A stretch of 64,000 nt of DNA from Camarhynchus parvulus (Eukaryota > Chordata > Aves > Passeriformes > Thraupidae): assembly GCF_901933205.1 (NCBI RefSeq), contig NC_044590.1, forward strand, positions 12,489,501 through 12,553,500. The letters are read 5' to 3'. Numbering within the stretch: the stretch's first letter is position 1; each line of letters opens with the position of its first letter. The position numbers and the translations under genes were made by a program. Under the pieces are notes generated by a model. That model was given only the letters and a program-made list of their open reading frames with translations. It made no database searches and was not told the DNA's origin. Positions 11,940-22,708 of this stretch are shown piece after piece.

Positions 11940-12644
11940 CAGTCCATGGGGACAGGCTGGGAAAGTTGAACGAAGAGGGAGAGGGAGGGAGGGAGGGAGG
12001 GAGGGAGGGAGGGGAGGGGAGGGGAGGGGAGGGAGAGAGAAAGAGAAGAGAAGAGAAGAGAAGAGAAGAGAAGAGAAGAGAAGAGAAGAGAAGAGAAGAA
12101 AAGAAAGAAGAGAAGAGAAGAAAGAAAGAGAAGGAAGAGAAGAGAAGAGAAGAAAGAGAAGAGAAGAGAAGAGAAGAGAAGAGAAGAGAAGAGAAGAGAA
12201 GAGAAGAGAAGAGAAGAGAAGAGAAGAGAAGAGAAGAGAAGAGAAGAGAAGAGAAGAGAAGAGAAGAGAAGAGAAGAGAAGAGAAGAGAAGGTTGTGAGG
12301 AGACCTCAGAGCACCTTCCCAGTGAGTGAAGGGGCTGCAGGGAAGCAGGAGAGTGACTCTTCCTCAGGAACTGCAGTGACAGGACAAGGGGGAATGGGAT
12401 CAAAGTGAAAGAGGGGAAATTTAGGTTAGAAATACACAAGAAGTTGTTCCCTGTGAGGGTGGGCAGGCCCTGGCACAGGGTGCCCAGAGCAGCTGGGGCT
12501 GCCCCTGGATCCCTGGCAGTGTCCAAGGCCAGGCTGGACAGGGCTTGGAGCAGCCTGGGGTGGTGGAAGATGCCCCTGCCATGGCAGGAGGTTGGAATAA
12601 AATAAGCTTTGAGGTCCCTCCCAATCCAACCCATTCTGTGGGTG
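11940..12644 (+). mobile_element. CR1 LINE with an internal purine microsatellite
   Basis: The 3' part (GGGTGGGCAGGCCCTGGCAC, GGCTGCCCCTGGATCCCTGG, GAGGTCCCTCCCAATCCAACCC and ATTCTGTG) is a clear sense CR1. The upstream part reads GGCTGGGAAAGTTGAACGAAGAG before the microsatellite and GAGAAGGTTGTGAGGAGACC after it. That is the place where CR1 normally has GAGAAGAGAAGG. Confidence 0.8.
11976..12291 (+). repeat. (GGGA)n / (GAGAA)n purine array
   Basis: About 45 bases of GGGA and GGGGA units are followed by some 250 bases of GAGAA-type pentamers with a few interruptions. The strand is entirely purine, hence potentially triplex-forming. Long Glu/Arg/Lys or Ser/Leu frames across it are artefacts of the repeat. 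Confidence 0.97.
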
Positions 12645-13074
12645 AATTTTACCTTCAGTGTATTTGCAAATTGCAATTTTATTTTATCTTTGTTTGAAAA
12701 CGAATTTGTCTTAAGGATATTTCGTGTGTTTGTTTTGGAGGTGTCCACGTATTGCTGCTCTTCCATCAAGTATTTTCCATTTGTAGAGCTGGCTAAAGAA
12801 TTAATTGTTTACTGAGGATTTCCACAGAAAACCCTTCTGTAAAAAAATCACAAGTGGATACTGTCTTTGTGGGGAAGATTGGTGAGTGTTTGGGATATGA
12901 CAGATGAAAGAAAAAAGGAAAAAAAAGCAAAAGCAACTCATAAAAAGGATCAAAAGCACAAGCTGTGACATCTCTGAAAGGAAAATGCTTGGTATACCTT
13001 GAAAAAGCTTGAAAACAAATCTCCAACATAACTTAAAAATAGTTCTTCTCATTCTGCAGGCACAAAGACTAATT

Positions 13075-13105
13075 GGAAGTGACACCATTTAAGAATGTCA
13101 CTTCC
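13075..13105. repeat. Short perfect inverted repeat, 10-bp arms
   Basis: GGAAGTGACA at 13075-13084 and TGTCACTTCC at 13096-13105 are perfect reverse complements around an 11-nt loop. Alone it is weak evidence of function. Confidence 0.8.
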
Positions 13106-13164
13106 AGTCTGTCTCATTCCCTGGTGTTTGTCTGCTGGGCCTCCCATCCTGTGCTCCGTGAGCA

Positions 13165-13830
13165 GGCAGAGGGAATTGTAAGAGCCGAAATGAGGGATGC
13201 AGGACTCCAGGGGCTCTCCAAAATGCAGTTTATTGTATCCAAGAGTTACAGCAGCCCAGGGTGGTGGGTGACAGAGCTGCGCCTACAGCTGTCAGCTCCA
13301 GCTGCAGGCAGGCCTGGAGACCCTTTGGTTTTGGTTACATTGCATTATCTACTTTTCTTTGCTGAGCATCTCAATACAGTAGAACCAATCTATACCTTAA
13401 CTTTTATCTATAGTCTATCATAACTGCTATAATTACCATATTCATGTTACTGTTCTCCAATCACTAAAAGTCAGTACATTACAGTTTAAGCTAGAAGTTG
13501 TTTTTCAGTTTTCTTGCAGTGGAAAATTCTGAGACCTTTTTTCTACTTACCACATTTGCTGACGTGTTTGCCTGTGCCATCTTTCTGCTTGGTAAAAACA
13601 TCTTCTTGTTTGGGGTGGGTTTATCCTTTGCTCTAAGCCATAAAAACCCCTTCTAACCAACACACCCTTTGCCTCCTTGGTTATCCAGTAAGACTGGCTC
13701 AGCAATTCTTTTCTTCTATATCAAAACTTGCTTCCATCTCTATTCCTTCATCAGACTCTACATTTAAAAATCTTTCTGCTAAGCAGAATATCTGTGAGGC
13801 TTTCTTGTCAAACTTTCATCCTTCCCAACA
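13165..13830 (-). mobile_element. LTR-N, probable solo LTR
   Basis: The - strand has ATACAATAAACTGCATTTTGG (polyadenylation signal) and, upstream of it, a TATA-like GGTTTTTATGGC. The compact promoter-to-polyA order suggests an avian retroviral LTR. Only one copy is in the window and its exact ends are uncertain. Confidence 0.5.
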
Positions 13831-14119
13831 GGGAATTCTATCCATCACTGGAGACTGGGCTTGGTGCCCCAGCTCCTCCTGGGCAAGCAGCTCCTGATGC
13901 CCATGGATGCACCCACAAGTGCAGAGCAGGGACCTGGACTTGGCATTTCCAAGCCAGGATCTGCTCATTGATCTGTTTTCCACATGTGCTAATAATTTAA
14001 TAAATGATTCAATCACCCATCAGCTCCTGATAGGAAAAGCTGCTCTGCAGAGCTGAGCTGTGCCAGCTGGGCACCTCAGCCCAAGTTCAGCCTGGCTGCT
14101 TAGCTTGGAGTAGGGGAAG

Positions 14120-14232
14120 GTGTGGGATGTGGCCCTGGAGCTCCTGATGGAGCAGGGGAGATGTTGGAGGTGACACTGGAGCTCCTGATGGAGCAGGGGA
14201 GCTGTGGGATGTGGCACTGGAGCTCCTCACAG
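14120..14232 (+). repeat. Minisatellite, about 41 bp x 2.7
   Basis: Three imperfect copies carry the core GGAGCTCCTGATGGAGCAGGG (last copy truncated), with GGGATGTGG/GGAGGTGAC between cores. It is non-coding as far as can be seen. Confidence 0.8.
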
Positions 14233-14943
14233 GGAAATGAGCCTTGGCACTGTCCACTGGGACATTTCCTGGCTGGGCCGTGGGGAAGGCAATGCCACCA
14301 TGAGCATCCCAGCTAGGGTGGGTCTGGGGGGTTAATCTGTCATTCAGGGTACCACAGAGAGCTGCTTTGGGCTGGGCTGGAGTTAATTCCCTTCCCAGAG
14401 GTTGATTTGGATTTTGCTGAACACAGGGCTGATAATACAGATATTTACAGAATTATATATATATATAAATCTATATATAAATTCTGTATATATACAGAAT
14501 TTTTGTTATTGCTGAGCAGGGCTTGCACAGAGCCAAGGCCTTTCCTGCCCCTTGTATAGATGTGCTGGGGGTATGTGGGAGGCTGGGGGGGACACAGCCA
14601 GGACAGGTGACCACAAGTGACCCCAGGGATGTTCCAGACCTTAGGGCTCAGGATATAAAGTGGGGAAAAGAAAGTGCAAGTGAAGGACATTTGGAGGGAT
14701 GGTTTTTGTCTTCCCAACTCACTGTGAGATGGGACCCTGCTCATCTGGAGGTGCCCAACCTTGGGAAGCAGTGAATTAATTCCTTATTTTGCTTTCCGTG
14801 TGTGTGTGCCTTTTGCTTCCCCTATCAAACTGTCTTTATCTCACCCCATGTGTTTTCCAGCTTCCACCCTCCCAGTTCTCTCCCTGGTCCTGCTGCTGGG
14901 GGAGTGACTGAGCAGCCAGAGGGGCTGGGGTGAACCAACCTAT

Positions 14944-15359
14944 TGTATTTGCTGGGAATGTCCTGATGGAAGCAGGAATGGTGCATCTGACTCCATGTTC
15001 TCAGAAGGCTCATTTATTATTTTATTATACTATATTATATTAAAGAATACTATACTATACTAAAGAATACAGAAAGGATACTTACTGAATGCTAAAAAGA
15101 TAATAATGAAAACTGGTGACTCTCTCCAGAGTCCTGACACAGCTTGGCCCTGATTGGCCAAAGAGTGAAAACAACTCACAGCAGAATGCAATGGAACAAT
15201 CACCTGTGGGTAAACAATCTCCAAACCCATTGCACATGTGAGCACAACACAGGAGAAGCAAATGAGATAAGAATTGTTTTCCTTTTCTCGGAGTCCTCTC
15301 AGCTTCCCAGGAGAAAAATCCTGGGCGAAGGGATTTTTCCAGAGAATGTGAATGTGACA
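14944..15359 (-). mobile_element. Solo LTR-C
   Basis: It is very similar to 3313-3736 throughout, with the same CCAAT box, A/T stretch and polyadenylation signal on the - strand. It starts TGTATTTGCTGGG and ends GTGACA. No TSD is clear. Confidence 0.85.
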
Positions 15360-15571
15360 CCACCCCACCCAGTCCATGGGTTTGCTGGGGAGGGAAAGGC
15401 AGTGGGTTGGAATGAAGAGTTCCCATCACAGTGCACTGGGGAGGGGATGAGGGCCAGGCCAGCAGCTGTTTTGGCTGGAGGATTCCTGCTGGGCTGAGGG
15501 CAGTGGCTGCACCCATCCACTCAGGGAACACTCTCAGTGTGTGTCAAACATCCCCTGAGGGGTGTGTCAAG

Positions 15572-15613
15572 CATCTCAGAGGGGTTCTGGAGGCACCACT
15601 GTTGACTTTTACC
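15572..15613 (+). repeat. 42-bp unit shared with 17.04 kb
   Basis: CATCTCAGAGGGGTTCTGG, followed by AGGCACCACTGTTGACTTTTACC, occurs here once and twice in tandem at 17041-17126. It is not part of a recognised repeat family. Confidence 0.75.
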
Positions 15614-16059
15614 TGAGGGAGGCCTTCAGGCACAGCTTCTGCTGAAATTTAGCAATTGGGCAAAGCATCCAGGGCAGTTCTTCCAAAGGCCACAGCAGCA
15701 CCTTTGAGGAACCCACAGTTTGTAGGAAATTGCACAGAACTACACTGCAGTGCATAAGTAGCAAGCAATCAAGTGTGCTAATGACCAGCAGCATTAATTA
15801 CTGGCCATATCTCCCAGTTGTTCCCAACCTCTGTTCCCAGCTGCAAAACCAGCTCACATTGTGCAACAACTGCATTTAGAGGCCCAGAACATCCCTGGCC
15901 TTTGGCTGATGTGCAAAAGTCAGGTGGCAATTTGTAGCTCCACGGGGGAATTTTAAAGCTTCACTAATAAACCCCTGAGTGGTGTGAATTCTCTGCTGAA
16001 GGATTGTGTGAGTGTGAAAAGCTGCTGCTGATGCTCTAAGTTGGTGTTGGGGCATCACA

Positions 16060-16185
16060 GAGGAGCCTGGACACCTTCCCCCACCCCAGAGTGCTCCAAG
16101 CCCCATTCAGCCTGGCCTTGGACACTTCCAGGGATGGGGCAGCCACAGGAAACCTGTGCCAGGCCCTCAGCCCCATCACAGGGCA
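16060..16185 (-). mobile_element. CR1 LINE fragment
   Basis: The segment CCAAGCCCCATTCAGCCTGG, followed by CCTTGGACACTTCCAGGGATGG and GGCAGCCACAGGAAACC, is reverse-complement CR1. Confidence 0.75.
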
Positions 16186-17040
16186 GAATTGACATAATTA
16201 ATGCAATGAACATCGTTCCTTCTGAAGGTCCAATGATGAAAAGCATCTCTGTAGCTTTAGCTGATCAATTTCAACACTGAAAGGCACAAAAAAATCCCAG
16301 AAGAAATGGACTCAAGCTGGCCAGGAGGAACATTTCTTCTCCTGCTGCCAATTATTGGGCAAGGATTACACTGCAGCGTGTTAGTAGAATTAAATATCTG
16401 TTTGAACTTTGCTTCCCATGTACTTTTTAATTTTAATATTATTTATTCTTTGACTTTCAATAATTCATTGAGGTGCGTCCATTCTGGTAATTAAAACATG
16501 TACAGTAAGAAACAGAGCTCCCATAAATTATTCCAGAACATTCATTATTTATTTGGCCACTTAGAGCTGTGCAAAATTTACTGAGAAAATATGTACATTA
16601 ATTATGGTGTACATTACAATTTCATTAGTGAAATGAAATCATCACTTTTTCAGTGAGCAAAGATACCCAGATTTGGATGTGTGAGCAGCTGGAGAGGTCT
16701 TGCTTGTGCCTTTGAAATTACTTAGATTTAAAAAGAGGTCTGTGGTTGGAATCTAGGAGGAGCTGCTTGCGGGAAGCCTTTCTGCTGGCCTTACACATGT
16801 GATGGCAAAGTGGTTTTATCCAAACCTGCCAAACTGAGCCAACCTCAGGGACGTTTGTTTGGTTGTGTTGTACAATGCCATTTGAGTAGAGCAAGGAACA
16901 AGAGCAAATCTGATATTTCAGACCCTCTGGTTTAATTTCCTGTGGTTGAGTCCGTCAGGAAGTGCTGGTGCCATGGGGTCCCACTGCATTTCTTGGCTGG
17001 TGCATCCTGAAGGATGAGGCTCAGAAGAAGGCCCTGGAGA

Positions 17041-17126
17041 AGACTCTCACAGGGATTCTGGAGGCACCACGGTTGAATTTTACAGACTCTCAGAGGGGTT
17101 CTGGAGCCACCACTGTTCAATTTTAC
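17041..17126 (+). repeat. Tandem pair of the 42-bp unit
   Basis: Two adjacent imperfect copies of the unit also found at 15572-15613 (CTCTCA..GGG.TTCTGGAG.CACCAC.GTT.AATTTTAC). Confidence 0.8.
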
Positions 17127-18562
17127 CAGCCCCATAGACTCCAGCTGAGGCTGCTGTGAAGTGACTCCAGTTCCAACTGCACCTCTGGGAAAGGTCCTGT
17201 GCATCATCACTGAGGCACAGCTCAATGAGGAATTTCTTTGTGCCAAGTGGATTGAAAATACCCAGCCCAACCAAGCAACTCACAGATTCTATCGTAGTCT
17301 GAAAGGGAAAAGAAACATTTTTAATCAGTGCCATGAAATTCACATCAATAACAAGTCCAGCAGAGCACCAGGAAATTTCCACATGAGTAAACTCCGCTCA
17401 GTGCAAAAAGGCTTGTATCCACTCCTGGAATTTAATGGTTCAGCTGGCGTGTGAAAGCTGTTATTTGGAAGCTTAATTATTAAGGTCAAATTAAATTTCA
17501 GCTATTGGAGCAATGAGTTCCCTCCCTCTGCAGGTTCCAGCTGAGGGATTCCTTGCTGGGGAATGCTGGAGAGGGTTTTGGTGTATCCACTTAAAATGCA
17601 CGTCCCATGGGAGCCTCCCTGCTAGGAGCATGTTCAGAAGGCATCATGCCTTGGATAATGATCTATTCAGGAGGCACTCCCTAATAACAACTCATTTTGG
17701 GGCTCCCAGGAGTGCCTTTTCCTGGTTATGAACTACTCCTGGTGAAATTTGGCCATGAACTTCCTCACAGTGACCCGTGGAGTTCCTGATCAATGAAAGG
17801 GATGAAAGGAATGCTCCACTTCATGGTTATGGAGCTTCTCCTTCACCCAGCAGGAGCTCTGGCTGGGACTTGTAATGGCACATGGGGGTGTTGCTGTGTG
17901 AAGACCTGTCCAGGTTGGTCACCAGAGGCAGATGAAGAGCAAAGAGAGCAAAGACCCTCCAAAACTCGCTCTGTCTTTCCAACCAACCCCACAAAATACA
18001 TCTGTGAGCTTTCATAGCTTTTGAATTACCAGCCACACAACACCTCTAATTATTTGGGCATGGCTGTGAGTGCACTCAGGGGTGGAGCAGATGAAGAGAC
18101 ACACAGGTTTGGGGAAGCAGAGTAGGAGAAAGCAAAACTCTGCTTCCTGGAAGGCTGGAACGAGATCTTGGAGGAAACCTGCCTGATCTCTTCCTGCCTC
18201 CCACAGAGACTGGACGAGAGCCATGAGGCTCTGGATCATCCTCCCTGAACTGCCTGGACATGGGAGCTCCATCCCTCTGTCCCACAGGGAGGCAAACTCC
18301 AGAACCCCCCAGCCTTCCCCAAACACCTGCCTTCAGGGCACTGAGGAGCTGATTTCCCAAAGCAGGGCTGCACTTCGGGCATTTGTTTGTTTTGCCTTTA
18401 CAGCTCAAATGCCAGGATGCAAAAAGGAAATTGGTTTGGATGGACACAGAAGACATTTATTGTCTGTGTAGTGAAGGTCTGAAGGAATTCCTGTTGGACT
18501 GAACCATCTGCTCTGCTGTGAGTGCCTGACACTGCACAGAGCCAAAGGTGGGGATCACTGGA

Positions 18563-19240
18563 TGTCCTGGGTTGTAACGTCTGTGTGAATTGTATCTGTC
18601 AGAGCTGGGGCAGCTCTCTGCTGTTCATGGGCAGTTTTCTTTCTCTCTGCCACAGCCAACCCTCCCTCCAGGAGATCTCTGCTGTCCATGGCCACTGAGT
18701 GTCCCTGCAGGGCTGATCCAATTCCAGCATCCCATGGGGAGATGCTGCGCCCAGGGGAGGAGCCAAGCATTCCTACCTGGATCCAATCTGAGCCTGGAGC
18801 AGCACAGCAGCCTTTGCCCCCTGCATTGCCAGAGGAGCAGCTTTCTGCTGCCCTGCATTGCCAGAGGGAGCCCAGGCCCATCTGCAGCAGCCCTGGAGCT
18901 GCAGAGGAAAACTCCCCCCTTGTGCAGGATCCCTGCTCCAGCAGCAGCACAGCTGGCACTGCAGGAGGGCTGAGCCCCCATGGGATGGGGCTGTGCCACC
19001 CCCTGACACACAGGGGCAGGGCCTGCTCTCACTCTGGCAGGGTTGGGGTTTTTTTGTACTATTACATTTGTATTTTTTAGTTTTCCCTAATAAAGAACTG
19101 TTGTTCCTACTCCCACATCTTTGCCTGAGAACCCCTTACTTTCAAAATTATAATAATTCAGAGGGAGAGGGTTTGCATTTTCCATTTCAAGGGAGGCTTC
19201 TGCCTTCCTTAGCAGACACCTGTCTGTTCAAACCAAGATG
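18563..19240 (+). mobile_element. Solo LTR-A with TSD CTGGA
   Basis: It begins TGTCCTGGGTTG and ends AACCAAGATG (the usual terminal CA mutated). CTGGA is duplicated exactly at 18558-18562 and 19241-19245. AATAAAGAACTG near 19089 is the polyadenylation signal. It is flanked by unique DNA. Confidence 0.92.
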
Positions 19241-19424
19241 CTGGAAGAGGATCTTCTCTTCCTCTAAGTTCTCTTCATCATCCTTTCAGGGAATTTGGAG
19301 GTTGGGACTCTTCACCCAGGCTGAGTTAGAAACAGCCACTCCTCACTTCTCTTACATCCTAATGATGGTCACACTACAAAGACACATCCCAGAGGAGCCT
19401 GTTGCTTCCTGGCAGGTGGTGGAA

Positions 19425-19565
19425 GGAAGTGGAAGCATTCCCAAGGAAAAGGGGCAGAAACTGAGTCCATCTCACCAGTGCCTCAGAGCAAAACTTCAGA
19501 TGGCAAAATCTGTGTGTTCCCAACTTCATGGCCAGAGTTGAGGCTGGGTTTGAAAAATGTGGATC
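19425..19565 (+). repeat. Inverted repeat pair, left member
   Basis: GGAAGTGGAAGCATTC...CCAACTTCATGGCCAGAGTT...TTTGAAAAATGTGG matches the reverse complement of 20053-20216. The middle of the arm is more diverged than the end. About 490 bp separate the arms. Confidence 0.85.
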
Positions 19566-20052
19566 TACTTCTTTTATTGAGGAACATTTATTTTTTTCAC
19601 AGCAGAGGGAACTCTTTTGAGTTTCCTGCTTGAGACAGAGTTTGAAAAATACAATGTCTTGTCTTTCAAAAATGCTCTGAGGAGCCACTGTAAGGTTTCA
19701 GATGAGGGCCACAATTATGCTCTGGAGGTTGTCAGAGTGGAGGATGCTGCTCAGTCTTTCCCTGTTCTCTTTACTGGAGCTGGCATGAAAATGGATTATT
19801 CTAAACCATCTCTCTGTGTGGCTGTCCCATTTGTCAGCTTCCTGCAGGCACATTCCCTGCTTGATGTTTTCATAAACTGCACTTCTTTTCCTTGGCTTCT
19901 GGTGATTAATTGTAATGGAAAGTGAAAATATTCCAAAATAAATCTGTTTTCATGGCCCTCTGCAAAGTCCACTCTGAGAACCCTCTGCAGATGTAGCAGT
20001 TTGGGAGGAGGTGGGGCAGCACCAGATGCACACCACAGCAGCAGCCCTGTGC

Positions 20053-20216
20053 TGTCCACATTTTTCAAACCCAGCCTCAACTCTGGCCATGAAGTTGGGA
20101 ATGCACAGGAAATGCCTTTAAATTTAGAGGAAATGCCTCTAAAATTTTGCTCTGAGGACACAGGTGAGATGGACTGAATTTCTCCTCCAGTTTCCTTCAA
20201 AATACTTCCACTTCCT
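20053..20216 (-). repeat. Inverted repeat pair, right member
   Basis: Reverse complement of 19425-19565, with an extra internal doubling of GGAAATGCCT. It may be two copies of an uncharacterised dispersed repeat, or a non-autonomous element with its own long inverted ends. Confidence 0.85.
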
Positions 20217-20299
20217 GCAGTTATTTTGGCAGGGTCTATATTTTTAACCAAAGAGCAAATGATTATTATTCGGTCCAGGAAACTAAAGGAAAATAAGCA

Positions 20300-20400
20300 G
20301 GAATCACAGAAATTTTTAGGTTGGAAAAGATGTCTAAGATCTGATCCAAGCATGAACTCAGCCTTTCCAGACCCACCAGTGATCCCATGGACAGGGAGGT
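20300..20400 (-). mobile_element. CR1 LINE 3' fragment
   Basis: GAATCACAGAAATTTTTAGG, followed by TTGGAAAAGATGTCTAAGATC, is a diverged reverse-complement CR1 3' end. Confidence 0.7.
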
Positions 20401-20487
20401 GCCAGCAGCAGCCCCAGAGCTGTGACAGAGCAGGGATGGGGCCAACTCCAGAACTGCTTTGGGGGGATTGTCTGCAATGACCCCTCC

Positions 20488-21138
20488 TGTCTGGGATTGC
20501 CAAGCAAATTGTATCTATTTGCCATCTGTGTGGCAGCTGTCTTCTGTTCAGTGGGCAGTTTTCCTTATCTCTGCCACACCCAATCCTCCCTCAGGGGGAC
20601 ACCTGCTGATAACAGCTATTGAATGTCCCTGCATGGCTGATAAGAACTACAGCATCCCATTGGGAGATCTGAGCCCAGAGGGAGGAGCCAAGCATTCCTA
20701 CCTGGATATAATCTGGAGATTCTGGAACACCAGCATGGCTTCTGCACTGGATTTCCCAGAGGAACAGCAGCTGCCTCTGCCACTGGATCTTCAGAGGAAG
20801 AGACTGCACCTTTCTCCAGGATCCCTGCTCCAGCAGAACCACCCCTGACACTGCAGGAGGGCTGAGCCACAATTCCAATGGCACTGCTGCCAGCACCCTG
20901 ACCCACAGGGTGTCAGGTTGGGTTCTGACTCCGGCAGTGTTGGTTTAGTTTACTGCATTGGTTATCTTTTTATTTTCTTCCCTAGTAAAGAACTGTTATT
21001 TCCTGCTCCCATATTTTTGCCTATGAGCCCCTTAATTTAAAATTTATAGCAATTCAGAGAGGGAGGCGGTTTGCATTTTCCATTTCAGGAGAGGTTCCTG
21101 CCTTCCTTAGCAGACACCTGGCTTTCCAAACCAAGACA
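20488..21138 (+). mobile_element. Solo LTR-B with TSD CCTCC/CCTCT
   Basis: It starts TGTCTGGGATTGCCAAGC and ends AACCAAGACA. The flanks CCTCC (20483-20487) and CCTCT (21139-21143) differ at one base, as expected for an older 5-bp TSD. The element is nearly identical to the copy at 58278-58929. Confidence 0.9.
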
Positions 21139-21143
21139 CCTCT

Positions 21144-22677
21144 ACATTCCTGTACCCTCTACTCCTGGTACCAAGGCTGCTGTTTTCCCGGGAAATGTGT
21201 CTTTCCAGCCTGGAAACTCCTCTCCAGAGGAGAAGCCCCAGCAGCAGTGCCCTTCTTGCACTCTCTGGGTGCCGCAGGGCAAAACTTGTGGCCCCTTGGT
21301 TTGGTTTCCTGCAGCTCTCACCACCCAAAAGAAGCTCTGCCAACAGCTCCTGCTTCTCCTGCATCTTTGCACACTGTCTGATCATCTAAGAGCTTTACCC
21401 AACCCCAATGAGCTGCAGTGAGCACAGCAAGAGGTGAAAATGAACTCCAGTGATCCCTTTTCCTGCAGGAAGATGAGGATGAGCAGGTCCTTCTCCTGAG
21501 GTGCCCTTCAGGCCAGCACTGGGACACTGCTGCAAAGCTGGGCCCAGCTTTATTTGCTCTCCCAAAGTAAAAGATAGGCTAAAACTAGGACAAAACAACA
21601 GAGGGAGTGTGACAAAGAGGGAAGGCCTAGATTTGAGTTGATAGAAACCCCAGGAACAGTGTGCAGCCCAGTAAATATTGGAATGACATTACCTGAGTTT
21701 GAGAAAAAATTGACAAATTGTTAGGCTGAATTCCTATCTCTAGTGGAACTGGAGAGCAAACACCATGAGATATCATCATTTCCTTTAATCATTTTCTTTA
21801 GCATCAGAATAGAAGGAAAAAGCTCCAGAGTGACTCTTTTATATTTTCCCTCCCTCTGCCTTTTCTTTCTGATTCCCTCCATTGTTCCCAGCTCTTGTCA
21901 AGATTGTGACAAACTTAATTACCAGCAAACAGCAGGAATCCCAGATGACATATCCATGATTTTTTCTTTCTTCTGCCTTCATGAGAGCTCTCTAGTCTTT
22001 AATGTAGAGTGAATAAGGACGGGGAGCAGATGGTGCTGGTGTCCAATACCAGCAGCATCTGAGCCCTTATCTCCTGGAGATCTTCAGTGTCAAGATGTGA
22101 TAACAAAACCTCCTGGAGCTGTGAGACTGGGGGCTGGAGATTCAGAAATGGGATTGTGCATGGACAGACACAGAGCTGCCATTAGGGGGGCTGGCATCTG
22201 CCAACCTGTTCTTGCAAACCTGCACTAATTCCAGTCACAGCAGTGACTGCAGAGCCCAGGGCTCTTGCTCCAAGCTCCCGGCACATTTGTGCCTCCTGCA
22301 TCTGTAAATTTGATGCTTGGTTGGCTATAAAACAAGAGCTGGGTGAAACATTGCCATGAACAGGGTGTTTGCCCTAAAACCATGTTTCTGAGGGTGTGAA
22401 ACAGCCCAGGGTGAGGCTCAGTGTATGGTTTTGAGTGAGAAAAAAGATTTAAAAGAAGAATGCCCTAAAATACTTTGAGCATTTTTAAGTGACGTTTTGC
22501 CCTTTGATCTTTTCAAAGGGAATTTTGTTGTCTTGCTTTCTCAGAGATGTTTTTGGCTGCAGGGGTCTGGAGTGGAGGGGCTTTTCAGAGTCCTCAGCAG
22601 TTCTCCAAGTTCAGGGAAGCTTGTGGGCAGCCAGGTTTTGGGCACCTGTGCTCCCATTGCTGCAGAAGCAGGGAGCC

Positions 22678-22708
<31 letters not shown>

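Larger units (their letters stand above)
15614..18562. other. Unique DNA, A/T-rich in the middle
   Basis: It contains the CR1 fragment at 16.1 kb and the tandem 42-bp unit at 17.05 kb. Bases 16190-16660 are A/T-rich and low in repeats. No exon found. Confidence 0.45.

Noticed and set aside
11804..12769. 321-codon - strand frame
   Set aside because: Most of it is the (GAGAA)n complement plus CR1; the Leu/Phe/Ser repeats are artefacts.
18563..21143. LTR-A plus LTR-B at 18.6-21.1 kb as an inverted duplication of 6.9-9.6 kb
   Set aside because: In sense orientation the order is A-B here but B-A there, the intervening DNA does not match, and each LTR at 18.6-21.1 kb has its own TSD.
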